From NCBI RefSeq assembly GCF_051014685.1, contig NC_135061.1, positions 7,732,673-7,796,672 of the forward strand: a stretch of DNA of 64,000 nucleotides, read 5' to 3'. Both the position numbers and the translations under genes were made by a program. Below, piece after piece: positions 43,601-55,400 of the stretch. The notes beneath the pieces were generated by a model. That model searched no databases. It was not told the DNA's origin and was given only the letters and a program-made list of their open reading frames with translations. The stretch comes from Ptiloglossa arizonensis (taxonomy: Eukaryota; Arthropoda; Insecta; Hymenoptera; Colletidae). Each line of letters begins with the position of its first letter. Positions within the stretch are counted from its first letter, which is position 1.

Positions 43601-45950
43601 TTTATCGGCTAATTTTACGATCGATTCACGACTAATCGCATTCCTTTTACAGTTCCGCCAGATTTTGGAACCATACTACAAGATTATACCTCGGACGGCT
43701 ATCGTGTAATCGCTCTTGCACACAAATCCTTAAATCGTCTTCCTTACGCCAAAGTCCAACGACTGAGTCGTGAGTCCGCTGAATCCGATTTGACTTTCTT
43801 GGCATTCGTGATCATGGAGAACAGACTGAAACCAGAGACAACGCCAGTAATTAGTGCTTTAAACACTGCCTGTATTAAAACGGTCATGGTCACTGGAGAC
43901 AACATGTTGACCGCGCTGTCAGTCGCCAGAGACTGCGACATTGTAAAGCCGGGCACACCTGTCATTGCAGTGTCAGCGACCCAACAAAACCAAATGAAAC
44001 CACAGATCTACTTCACGAAGAGCAACAGTCAATCGTCGCCAGTCTCGCCGATGGAACACGGCGATTTCAGTGAAATGACAGATCTGAATAGCGTAGCTAG
44101 CTTAGAAACAGTGGAGAGTGGCTCATTCGGGAACGACCAGTTTAAAAACAATGTCAATTATTTGTCCAATGAGTGAGTGTGCATCGTAGACAACCTCTAT
44201 ACGCGTAGAACGAAACAGTGTACGGTAACGTTCAATGTCTTTGTATTAAAATTTCAGCTTACAACACTTGAAACACAAATATGTCTTTGCACTGACCGGT
44301 AAAACGTGGGCACTGATCAAACAATATTACCCCGATTTGATCCCTAAACTGGCTACTCGTGGCGCAATCTTTGCAAGGATGTCCCCGGACCAGAAGCAAC
44401 AGCTTGTTCAGGAATTGCAATCTTTAGGATACTATGTTGGTACGTGTCTCGACAGTCTCAATGGATTTGATTCGCGTTCTAACGTCTGGATCGTTGTGTT
44501 TAACGTACCGTACATGTTTTTAGCTATGGTGGGCGACGGCGCGAACGATTGCGGAGCCCTGAAGGCGGCGCACACAGGAATCTCTCTCTCCGACACCGAA
44601 TCATCGGTAGCTTCACCCTTCACCAGTCGCGAGACTAATATCTCTTGCGTGTTGACGGTGATTCGAGAAGGTCGCGCGGCTCTGGTCACGTCTTTCGGTA
44701 TTTTTAAATACATGGCAGGCTACTCGCTCATCCAGTTCATTTCGGTAATGCTTCTGTACAGCATCGAGTCCAACTTAACGGACGTAGAGTTCCTTTACAT
44801 CGATCTCTTCATCATTTCAATTTTTGCCTTCTTCTTTGGTCGTACCCAAGCCTACGATGGTCCATTGGTCAAGACCGCTCCTCTGAATAGTTTGATCAGC
44901 ACCACACCGATCCTCAGTCTGGTGACTCAAATCTTGATCGTGGCCATTTTTCAGTGCACTAGTCTTTGGCATCTCCGACAGATGGATTGGTTCAAACCGT
45001 TCAACGTCACAGCACTCGAAAACAAGGACGACGTGGGTTGCACAGAAAATTACACGGTATTCATCATCAGTTCCATGCAATACATTATTCTAGCCGTGGC
45101 GTTCTCGAAGGGTCATCCGTACCGAAAGTCTCTATTCACGAATTACGGTCTTCTCACTTCGTTCATTTTCTTGAGTCTCTTCTCAATTTACCTCGCGACC
45201 CTTCCCTTCGAGTGGTTGTCAAACTGGTTCGAGCTGGTGATACCCGAAAACGTTACTTTCCGTTTCATTTTGGTCGGCTACGGTGTCGCCAATTTCATCA
45301 TCTCGTTACTGACGGAGTACTTCTTCATCGATTACCTCGTCTTCAACAAGCTACGGTACCGTTGGCACAACGTCGACAAGTCCAGAAGAAAGTTCCTCGC
45401 CATCGATCGCGACATGGCGCGCGACATGAAGTGGCCGCCTCTCTCCCAAGAACCTCTACCGGAAGCTGTGCCGGACATCCTGATCCGTCAAAACGTCACC
45501 GAGATCAAGATAGAGAAACGAGTCCCGGAACCCTGCCGTCCCGTGGACACCAGTTTCATGAACAGTCCGGTCTGCGCTAACTTGAACCATTTCGGATCGG
45601 CCACGGAGGTGACCTTGAACCCAAGGTCCCTTTTCAACGATCGTAGGAACACCGTATCGATGCAAACCGTTCCATGCTTCGAAGACAGGGATCCCGTGAT
45701 CAAGCAGCCAAAGATAGAATTAACGACGAAGAGGAGACACAACTCGGAGTCCGAGAACGGTATCAATTGGTACGAGAAACCGTTCAAGAGCTACAGCACA
45801 AATCCAATAGCGACCTTGCCCAGAAACACCGCCACGGCTCTTCAGCCCGAGAAGCTGAGGGACTTTAAGAAAATCTTGGTTCACAAAAGCGAAGACGGAT
45901 TGTTTCCCAACGCGCAAAGCGTCCTCGAACTCGACATCCTACCATCGTAG
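40609..45950 (+). CDS. P5B-type ATPase, ATP13A2/ATP13A3 family (endolysosomal polyamine transporter)
   Basis: Multi-pass P-type ATPase; characterised P5B members export polyamines from late endosomes/lysosomes. Eleven coding exons join in frame: 40609-40732, 41007-41094, 41169-41396, 41477-41610, 41688-41844, 41929-42133, 42209-42547, 42630-43581, 43653-44172, 44258-44439, 44524-45950; total 1,451 residues. Motifs in order: [11 protein letters not shown] near the N-terminus, LNPFY (about 268), LVPGD (about 346), the actuator LTGES (about 379-383), the P5B signature PPALPAAM (about 505), DKTGTLT with the phosphorylated Asp at about 548, a second ATP-site region ([12 protein letters not shown]) and [11 protein letters not shown] (about 980). 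Several transmembrane helices follow. A Ser/Thr-rich insert (about 860-915) and a roughly 150-residue hydrophilic tail make it longer than human ATP13A3. The exon 3/4 junction is the least certain: it was chosen because other acceptors hit stops. Orthologous to Drosophila anne as far as I can judge. Confidence 0.95.
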
Positions 45951-47100
45951 AACCGATCGATCGTGGATTTCGAAGGTGGTCAACGAATCGATGCGACTCT
46001 ATTCGTGCTACCTTGATCAACGGACAAGTCGCATGCCGCGATATCATCTACCGTTTACTACAGAACGGTCGTCACATCCGTCGAATACCGTCGAATACAG
46101 TCGAATACCGTCGAATATCGTCGAATACCGTCGACCAGGATACCACAAAAGATTTCCATTATTTTCTCACCGCATTTCTTGTCCCGTGACAGTCACGGGC
46201 AAAATCCGTTCGACCGTTTTAAACGAATCACCAGCAACTCCCATCGAGACGTCCAACCAGACCGGTACAGTCGCGACACGCTAAATAGGCCTGTACATCC
46301 ACGTGAAACAACAAATTTCAACGCCAGTTAGAAGACAACAATCACAACGAGGAACGATGTGACATCTTCCCTGCACGATCTCCAACATCGTTCGCACGGT
46401 GCATTTAGAATACCGCGGGGCGTTCACGACAGCCCAATGGCGGAAGGAAACTCGTCGAGCATCGCAGTACTTCGACTAAAGGGGTCCCTTTTGATCCGAT
46501 CTTTCTTCGTCCTCCTCTTTTATTAGTATTTCGAGCGAGCCACACTCTCGAGAAAGTATTATCGGTAGTTTATTTATTTTAGACGATGAATTTTAATTCG
46601 CTCTGCCGCTAGGGTTCAGGGATCCTCTTATGGAACGGGTTCGAAAGGGACACTTAATATGAAACGCGATATACGCGTACCACGTGATCGAATTGTTATA
46701 TCCGGTAAACGCGGATCCGAATGAATTTTCTAATTAAGGAACTATAGGAAACCGATCATCGTCCCGTTTTCGCGACCATCACCAGGACCCAGATGGTTCG
46801 ATCCTATCGGAGCGGAGAGTCGTAATTGTTATTCGAATACGACGAAGATACTTGTTAAACGAATTGTGCAAAATAAACGATGCTCGTCACGAAAACGGGA
46901 TTTTAGATTCTTTTTGGTGTGATTATGGGTACTGGTAACCATGCTCTAGATTATCAACGTATCATACTTAATCGAGTCGCGAGATTGGATGTATCGTTAC
47001 TCGACACGCGGAAACTCGACATTCGCGGTCGCGGTTACTTATTATCGTTATGCACGGATAACGATAAATGTGTACTTATATACGCAATGGAAATAAATAC
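45951..47100 (+). other. 3'UTR of the ATP13A-family gene
   Basis: AATAAA hexamers at 46872-46877 and 47092-47097 are candidate ends, giving a 3'UTR of 0.9 or 1.1 kb. A ten-base GTCGAATACC repeat (about six copies) lies at 46078-46137. This is the last gene before the chromosome end. Confidence 0.55.
46078..46137 (+). repeat. 10-bp tandem repeat (GTCGAATACC)
   Basis: About six copies of a ten-base unit with single-base variants, located in the predicted ATP13A-family 3'UTR. Confidence 0.85.
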
Positions 47101-47579
47101 TTAAGGGCGTTGTTCTGCTATTTGCGACGCTATGCTTACGTTGAGGTATAGCGGTTGTCAAATAACAAAGTATGTTTTTAATGTAAAATGTCTTGTCTTG
47201 TGTTCTTTCGTCCCCACGTCTGGCTATCTTTTTCGCCGTATACTCGGTCAACCAATTATATTTTACAGTTTTTCGAAAACACCGAATTCCTTCCTTTCGA
47301 TCATTCGAGTTTAATAATACTCTGGCTAATTATGAACCAGAGAAACCTTAATTAACTTGTCTTTCAAGTTCAAACTAACAAACGAAAACCTTCATTCTTT
47401 TGCTTTTCAATTACAGAAAAATTGGTGAAGCAAAGTAGTGTTAAATCTAATTTTATAAATATTCGAAGCTCCTTGCATCGATCAAAGTTGACACGCGATC
47501 GTTGCGTAATTGAATAGGGAAAAATTAAAAGACTCGTACTGAAAAAGTACAAAGCTTGTTACACTGTCGGGGTAAAAAA
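47101..47579. other. Transition from last gene to subtelomere
   Basis: AT-rich DNA with no gene or repeat that I recognise. Confidence 0.5.
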
Positions 47580-47820
47580 TTATAAATTTCTCTTAAATAT
47601 ATTACCTTGTTATTAATTTTATACCTACCCATGATATATTAATTTTCGATTCTCAACTATGTGCAGAAACACAAATCCAATAATTATTTTATTTGTTGGA
47701 AATTTAAATAATCCGAAAAACACAAGTGGCACCATCTACGGCAAAACGTCCAAGTTTGTCGAGAAATAGTTCGCTAGAGAAGCGCTAGATGGAGACCCAG
47801 GAGCTGTAGACTCATTCAAC
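47580..47820 (+). repeat. Isolated, diverged monomer of the 240-bp satellite
   Basis: It shares with the array the segments CTGTGCAGAA (here ATGTGCAGAA), GTGGCACCATCTACGGCAAA, CAAGTTT, TCGAGAAATA and AGCGCTAGATG in the same order. It is clearly more diverged than the array copies are from one another and stands about 370 bases before the array. It looks like an ancestral or orphan copy. Confidence 0.75.
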
Positions 47821-47879
47821 ATACGCCGCATCCATTTCCCAAATGCAATATCTGTAACGACTTACACCGCATATCGTAC

Positions 47880-48180
47880 ACGAATATTAGAAAGCACCTT
47901 CTGCGTTGAATTTCACTCAAAATTAAGTTCTATGCCCTAGTTAACCCTTTGTAATGAGTCAATTAGATAAATAAGTAAATAATGTGAATGTAAATAATAT
48001 AGTAATTGTAACATTAATATTCGGAACATTCGTAAATGTTAATAATGATCGAGCAGATAAACAAACATTCCCTGAAACCGTTCGCCATAATAGATTTCCG
48101 AATTTGTTTACGTATATTTATCATAATTATTAACAACCGTCCATCGGACTATAGTATAAACAATTATTAAGAATATCGTA
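47880..48180 (+). repeat. Left copy of a ~290-bp direct repeat (partner at 59730-60018)
   Basis: From GAAAGCA at about 47893 through TTAACCCTTTGTAA, TGTAAATAATATrGTAATTG, TTCGGAA, TCGTAAATGTTAATAATGAT and ATTTATCATAATTATTAACA, the sequence matches 59730-60018 in the same order and strand. The offset is about 11,836 bases, with scattered substitutions and small indels. Confidence 0.85.
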
Positions 48181-48189
48181 GTATAAATA

Positions 48190-51100
48190 AGCTTGCTACA
48201 TGGCAAAACAGAAGCTGTTAGATCGTGTATTGGAATGTAGGTAACAAAATTAAAATTTTTCTTTAAAAATAAGCACAATACGCATTATCTATTAACTTCT
48301 GATGTCCAACTCTGTGCAGAAGCAAAATTCAAACATAATTTAATGGGGTGAAAATTTAATTAAAAAGAAAAGCATGGGTGGCACCATCTACGGCAAAATC
48401 TTCAAGTTTATCGAGAAATAATACGTCAGCGAAGCGCTAGATGTCGCGACAGATAATGTTAGCCCATGTATTGGATGTAGATAATAAAATTAAAATTTTT
48501 CTATAAAACTGAGAACAATACGCATTATACATTAATTTCTGATTTCCAACTCTGTCCAGAAGCAAAATTCAAATTTAATTTAATGCGGTGAAAATCTAAT
48601 TAAAAAGAAAAGCATGGGTGGCACCATCTACGGCAAAATCTTCAAGTTTATCGGGAAATAATACGTTAGCGAAGGGCTAGATGGCGAGAGAGGAGATGTT
48701 CGCCCATGTATTGGACGTAGATAATAAAATTAAAATTTTTCTATAAAACTGAAAACAATACGCATCATCTACTAATTTCCGATACCCAACTCTGTGCAGA
48801 AGCAAAATTCAAATATAATTTAATGGGGTGAAAGTTTAACTAAAAAGAAAAGCATGGGTTGCCCCATCTACGGCAAAATCTTCAAGTTTATCGGGAAATA
48901 ATTCGTCAGCGAAGCGCTAGATGTAGAGACAGATAATGTTAGCCCATGTATTGGATGTAGATAATAAAATTAAAATTCTTCTATAAAACTGAGAACAATA
49001 CGCATCATCTATTAATTTCTGATAACCAACTCTGTGCAGAAGCAAAATTCAAATGTAATTTAATGGGGTGAAAATATAATCAAAAAGAAAAGCATGGGTG
49101 GCACCATCTACGGCAAAATCTTCAAGTTTATTGGGAAATAATACGTTAGCGCAGGGGTAGATGGCAGGAGAGGAGATGTTCGCGCATGTATTGGATGTAG
49201 ATAATAAAATTAAAATTTTTCTATAAAACTGAGAACAATTCGCATCATCTATTAATTTCTGATACCCAATTCTGTGCAGAAGCAAAATTCAAATATAATT
49301 TAATGGGGCGAAAATTTAACAAAAAAGAAATGCATGTGTGGACCCATCTACGGCAAAAACTTCAAGTATATCGGGAAATAATTCGTCAGCGATGCACCTG
49401 ATGTCGCGACAGGAGATTTTCGCCCATGTATTGGATGTAGATAATATAATTAAAATTTTTCTATAAAACTGAGAACAATACGCATCATCTATTACTTTCC
49501 GATACCCAATTCTGTGCAGAAGCAAAATTCAAATATAATTTAGTGGGGTGAAAATTTAATTAAAAAGAGAAGCATGGGTTGCCCCATCTACGGCAAAATC
49601 TTCAAGTTTATCGGGAAATAATTCGTCAGCGAAACGCTAGATGTCGAGACAGGAGATGTTCGCCCATATATTGGATGTAGATAACAAAATTAAAATTTTT
49701 CTATAAAACTGAGAACAATACGCATTATATATTAATTTCAGATTTCCAACTCTGTCCAGAAGAAAAATTCAAATGTAATTTAATGGGGTGAATATTTAAT
49801 TAAAAAGAAAAGCATGTGTGGCACCATCTACGGCAAAATCTTCAAGTTTATCGGGAAATAATACGTTAGCGAAGGGCTAGATGGTGAGAGAGGAGATGTT
49901 CGCCCATGTATTGGATGTCGATAATAAAATTTAAATTTTTCTATAGAACTGAGAACAATACGCATCATCTATTAATTTCCGATACCCAACTCTGTGCAGA
50001 AGCAAAATTCAAATATCATTTAATGGGGTGAAAATTTAACTAAAAAGAAAAGCATGGGTTGCCCCATCTACGGCAAAATCTTCAAGTTTATCGGGAAATA
50101 ATTCGTCAGCGAAACGCTAGATGTCGAGACAGGAGATGTTCGCCCATATATTGGATGTAAATAACAAAATTAAAATTTTTCTATAAAACTGAGAACAATT
50201 CGCATCATCTATTAATTTCTAATACCCAATTCTGTGCAGAAGCAAAATACAAATATAATTTAATGGGGTGAAAATTTAACTAAAAAGAAAAGCATGGGTA
50301 GCCCCATCTACGGCAAAATGTTCAAGTTTATCGGGAAATAATTTGTCAGCGAAACGCTAGATGTCGAGACAGGAGATGTTCGCCCATGTATTGGATGTAG
50401 ATAATAAAATTAAAATTTTTCTATAGAACTGAGAACAATTCGCATCGTCTATTAATTTCTGATACCCAATTCTGTGCAGAAGCAAAATTCAAATATAATT
50501 TAATGGGGTGAAAATTTAACTAAAAAGAAAAGCATGGGTGGCCCCATCTACGGCAAAATCTTCAAGCTTATCGGGAAATAATTCGTCAGCGATGCGCTAG
50601 ATGTCGAGACAGGAGATGTTCGCCCATATATTGGATGTAGATAACAAAATTAAAATTTTTCTATAGAACTGAGAACAATTCGCATCGTCTAATAATTTCT
50701 GATACCCAATTCTGTGCAGAAGCAAAATTCAAATATAATTTAATGGGGTGAAAATTTAACTAAAAAGAAAAGCATGGGTGGCCCCATCTACGGCAAAATC
50801 TTCAAGCTTATCGGGAAATAATTCGTCAGCGATGCGCTAGATGTCGCGAAAGTTAATGTTAGCCCATGTATTGGATGTGGGTAATAAAATTAAAATTTTT
50901 GTATAAAACGGAGAACAATACGCATCATCTATTAATTTCTGATACCCAACTCTGTGCAGAAGCAAAATTCAAATATAACTTAATGGGGTGAAAATTTAAT
51001 TAAAAGGAAAAGCATGGGTTGCCCCATCTACGGCAAAATCTTCAAGTTTATCGGGAAATAATTCGTCAGCGAAACGCTAGATGTCGAGACAGGAGATGTT

Positions 51101-52495
51101 CGCCCATATATTGGATGTAGATAACAAAATTAAAATTCTTCTATAAAACTGAGAACAATACGCATTATATATTAATTTCAGATTTCCAACTCTGTCCAGA
51201 AGCAAAATTCAAATGTAATTTAATGGGGTGAATATTTAATTAAAAAGAAAAGCATGTGTGGCACCATCTACGGCAAAATCTTCAAGTTTATCGGGAAATA
51301 ATACGTTAGCGAAGGGCTAGATGGTGAGAGAGGAGATGTTCGCCCATGTATTGGATGTCGATAATAAAATTAAAATTTTTCTATAGAACTGAGAACAATA
51401 CGCATCATCTATTAATTTCCGATACCCAACTCTGTGCAGAAGCAAAATTCAAATATCATTTAATGGGGTGAAAATTTAACTAAAAAGTAAAGCATGGGTT
51501 GCCCCATCTACGGCAAAATCTTCAAGTTTATCGGGAAATAATTCTTCAGCGAAGCGCTAGATGTCGCGACAGATAATGTTAGCCTATGTATTGGATGTAG
51601 ATAATAAAATTAAAATTTTTCTATAAAACTGACAACAATACGCATTATGCATTAATTTCTGATTTCCAACTCTGTCCAGTAGCAAAATTCAAATTTAATT
51701 TAATGAGGTGAAAATTTAATTAAAAAGAAAAGCATGGGTTGCCCCATCTACGGAAAAATCTTCAAGTTTATCGGGAAATAATTCGTCAGCGACGCACTAG
51801 ATGTCGAGACAGGAGATGTTCGCCTATGTATTGGATGTAGATAACAAAATTAAAACTTTTCTATAAAACAGAGAACAATACGCATTATATATTAATTTCT
51901 GATTTCCAACTCTGTCCAGAAGCAAAATTCAGATTTAATTTAATGGGGTGAAAATTTAATTAAAAAGAAAAGCAAGGGTGGCACCATCTACGGCAAAATC
52001 TTCAAGTTTATCGGGAAATAATACGTTAGCGAAGGGCTAGATAGCGAGAGAGGAGATGTTCGCCCATGTATTGGTGGTAGATTGTAAAATTACAATTTTT
52101 CTATAAAACTGAGAACAACACGCATCATCTATTAATTTCCGATACCCAACTCTGTGCAGAAGCAAAATTCAAATATAATTTAATGGTGTGAAAATTTAAC
52201 TAAAAAGAAAAGAATGGGTTGCCCCATCTACGGAAAAATCTTCAAGTTTGTCGGGAAGTAATTCGTCAGCGAAGCGCTAGATGTAGATACAGGAGATGGT
52301 AGCCCATGTATTGGATGTAGATAATAAAATTAAAATTTTTCTATAACACTGAGAACAATACACATCATCTATTAATTTGTGATACCCAATTCTATGCAGA
52401 AGCAATATTGAAATATAACATAATGGGTTGTAAATTTAATTAAAAAGAAAAGCATGGGTGGCACCATGTACGGCAAAATCTTCAAGTTTATCGGG
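48190..52495 (+). repeat. 240-bp satellite array (about 18 monomers)
   Basis: A 240-base monomer begins partially near 48190. Its conserved block TAAAAAGAAAAGCATGGG starts at 48361 and recurs every 240 bases through 52441 (17 intervals) with no net length change. Each monomer holds ACCATCTACGGCAAAATC, a TCGGGAAATAATtCGTCAGC stretch, GCGCTAGATG, CCCATGTATTGGATGTAG, CTCTGTGCAGAAGCAAAATT and AATTTAATGGGGTG. CCATCTA and TAGATGG within a monomer form a short inverted pair about 50 bases apart. No conserved reading frame crosses monomers. The array ends abruptly after TTTATCGGGAA at about 52496. Confidence 0.97.
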
Positions 52496-52499
52496 AATG

Positions 52500-55400
52500 G
52501 TTTATCTGGACCTAACCCAGACCTAACCCAGACCTAAACCAGACCTAACCCAGACCTAACGCAGATCTAACTCAGACGTAACCCAGTCCTGACCCCGGAC
52601 CGAACCCCGGAAGTAACCCGGAGACCTCAGCGACACCACCGGACCCCTCAGCGCCGCCACAGGGCCTCGGTCTTAACCCAGAACCCCAGAACTAACCCAG
52701 ACCCAACCCAGACCTAACCCAGACCTAACCCAGACCTAACCCAGAACTAACCCAGACCTAACGCAGATCTAACTCAGACGTAACCCAGTCCTGTCCCCGG
52801 ACCGAACCCCGGAAGTAACCCGGAGACCTCAGCGACACCACCGGACCCCACAGCGCCACCACACGGCCTCGGTCCTAACCCAGAACCCCAGATCTAACCC
52901 TGACCAAACCCAGACCTAACCCAGAACTAACCCATACCTAACGCAGATATAACTCAGACATAACTTAGTCCTGACCCCGACCGAACCCCGGAACTCACCC
53001 GGACCCCTCAGCCACGCCACCGGAATCCTCAGCGGCACCACATGACCCCGGAACTAACCCAGATCTAACTCAGACATAACCCATAACCGCAGACCTAACC
53101 CAGAACTAACCCAGACCTAACGCAGATCTATCTCAGACGTAATCCAGTCCTGACACCGACCGAAACCCCGGAACCAACCCGGACACTTCAGCGACGCCAC
53201 CGGACCCCTCAGCGGCGCGACATGACCCCGGACCTAACCTAGACCTAACCCAGACCTAACCCAGACCTAACCCAGACCTAACCCAAACCTAACCCAGACC
53301 TAACGCAGATCTAACTCAGACATACCTCAGTCCTGACCCCGACCGAACCCCGGAACTCACCCGGACCCCTCAGCCACGCTACCGGACCTCTCAGCGACAC
53401 CACATGACCCCGGACCTAACCCAGACCTAACCCAGAATCCCAGACCTAACCCAGAACTAACCCAGACCTAACGCAGATCTTTCTCAGACGTAATCCAGTC
53501 CTGACTCCGACCGAACCCCGGAACCAACCCGGACCCTTCAGCGACGCCACCGGACCCCTCAGCGGCGCCACATGACCCCGGACCTAACCTAGACCTAACC
53601 CAGACCAAACGCAGACTTAACCCAGTCCTGACCCCGGACCTAACACCGGAACTAACCCGGAACCATTAGCGCCACCACAAACTCCTCATCGCCGCCACAG
53701 GGGCCCCCAGCGCCACCACAGAACCCCGGACCTAACCCAGACCTAACCCAGAACTAACGCAGATCTAACTCAGACGTAACCCAGTCCTGACCCCGGACCG
53801 AACCCCGGAAGTAACCCGGAGACCTCAGCGACACCACCGGACCCTTCAGCGCCGCCACACGGCCTCGGTCCTAACCCAGAAACCCAGACCTAACCCAGAC
53901 CTAACCCTGACCATACCCAGACCTAACCCAGATCTAACCCACACCTAACCCAGACCTAACCCAGACCTAACCCAGAAATAACCCAGACCAAACCCAGACC
54001 TAACCCAGAACTAACCCAGACCTAACGCAGATCTAACTCAGACGTAACCCAGTCCTGACCCCGGACCGAACCCCGGAAGTAACCCGGAGACATCAGCGCC
54101 ACCACAAACTCCTCATCGCCGCCACAGGGGCCCCCAGCGCCACCACAGAACCCCGGACCCAACCCAGACCTAACCCAGAACTAACCCAGACCTAACGCAG
54201 ATCTAACTCAGACCTAACCCAGTCCTGACCCCGGACCGAACCTCGGAAGTAACCCGGAGACCTCAGCGATACCACCGGACCCTTCAGCGCCGCCACACGG
54301 CCTCGGTTCTAACCCAGAACCCCAGACCTAACCCTGACCAAACCCAGACCTAACCCAGATCTAACCCAGACCTAACTCAGACCTAACCCAGACCTAACCC
54401 AGAACTAACCCAGACCTAACGCAGATGTAATTCAGACATACCTCAGTTCTGACCGCGACCGAACCCCGGAACTCACCCGGACCCCCTCAGCCACGCCACC
54501 GGACCCCTCAGCGGCACCACATGACCCCGGACCTAACCTAGACCTAACCCAGACCAAACGTAGACTTAACACAGTCCTGACCCCGGACCTAACACCGGAA
54601 CTAACCCGGAACCCTCAACGCAACCACAAACTCCTCATCACCGCCACAGGGGCCCCCAGCGCCACCACAGAACCTCGGACCTAACCCAGACCTAACCCAG
54701 AACTAACCCAGACCTGACGCAGATCTAACTCAGAAGTAACCCAGTCCTGACCCCGGACCGAACCCCGGAAGTAACACGGAGACCTCAGCGACACCACCGG
54801 ACCCCTCAGCGCCGCCACAGGGCCTCGGTCCTAACCCAGAACCCCAGACCTAACTCAGACCTAACCCAGACCTAACCCAGAACTAACCCAGACCTAACTC
54901 AGACATAACCCAGACCTAACACAGAACTAACCCAGACCTAACCCCGGACCGAACCCCGGAAGTAACCCGGAGACCTCAACGACACTACCGGATCCCTCAG
55001 CGCCGCCACACGGCCTCGGTCCTAACCCAGAACCCCAGATCTAACCCTGACCAAACCCAGACCTAACCCAGAACTAACCCAGACCTAACTCAGACCTAAC
55101 CCAGACCTAACCCAGAACTAACCCAGACCTAACGCAGACCTAACTCAGACCTAACTCAGACATAACTCAGTCCTGAACCCGACCGAACCCCGGAACTCAC
55201 CCGGACCCCTCAGCCACGCTACCGGACCCCTCAGCGGCACCACATGACCCCGGACATAACCCAGACCTAACCCAGAACCCCAGACCTAACGCAGATCTAT
55301 CTCAGACGTAATCCAGTCCTGACTACGACCGAACCCCGGAATCAACCCGGACCCTTCAGCGACGCCACCGGACCCCTCAGCGGCGCCATATGTCCCCGGA

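Noticed and set aside
49049..49525. Minus-strand open frames in the satellite
   Set aside because: They cover single monomers and are broken by stops in neighbouring copies, so no coding selection is evident.
48190..52495. Regular repeat array considered as CRISPR
   Set aside because: Units are contiguous 240-base satellite monomers without repeat/spacer structure, in a clearly eukaryotic chromosome.
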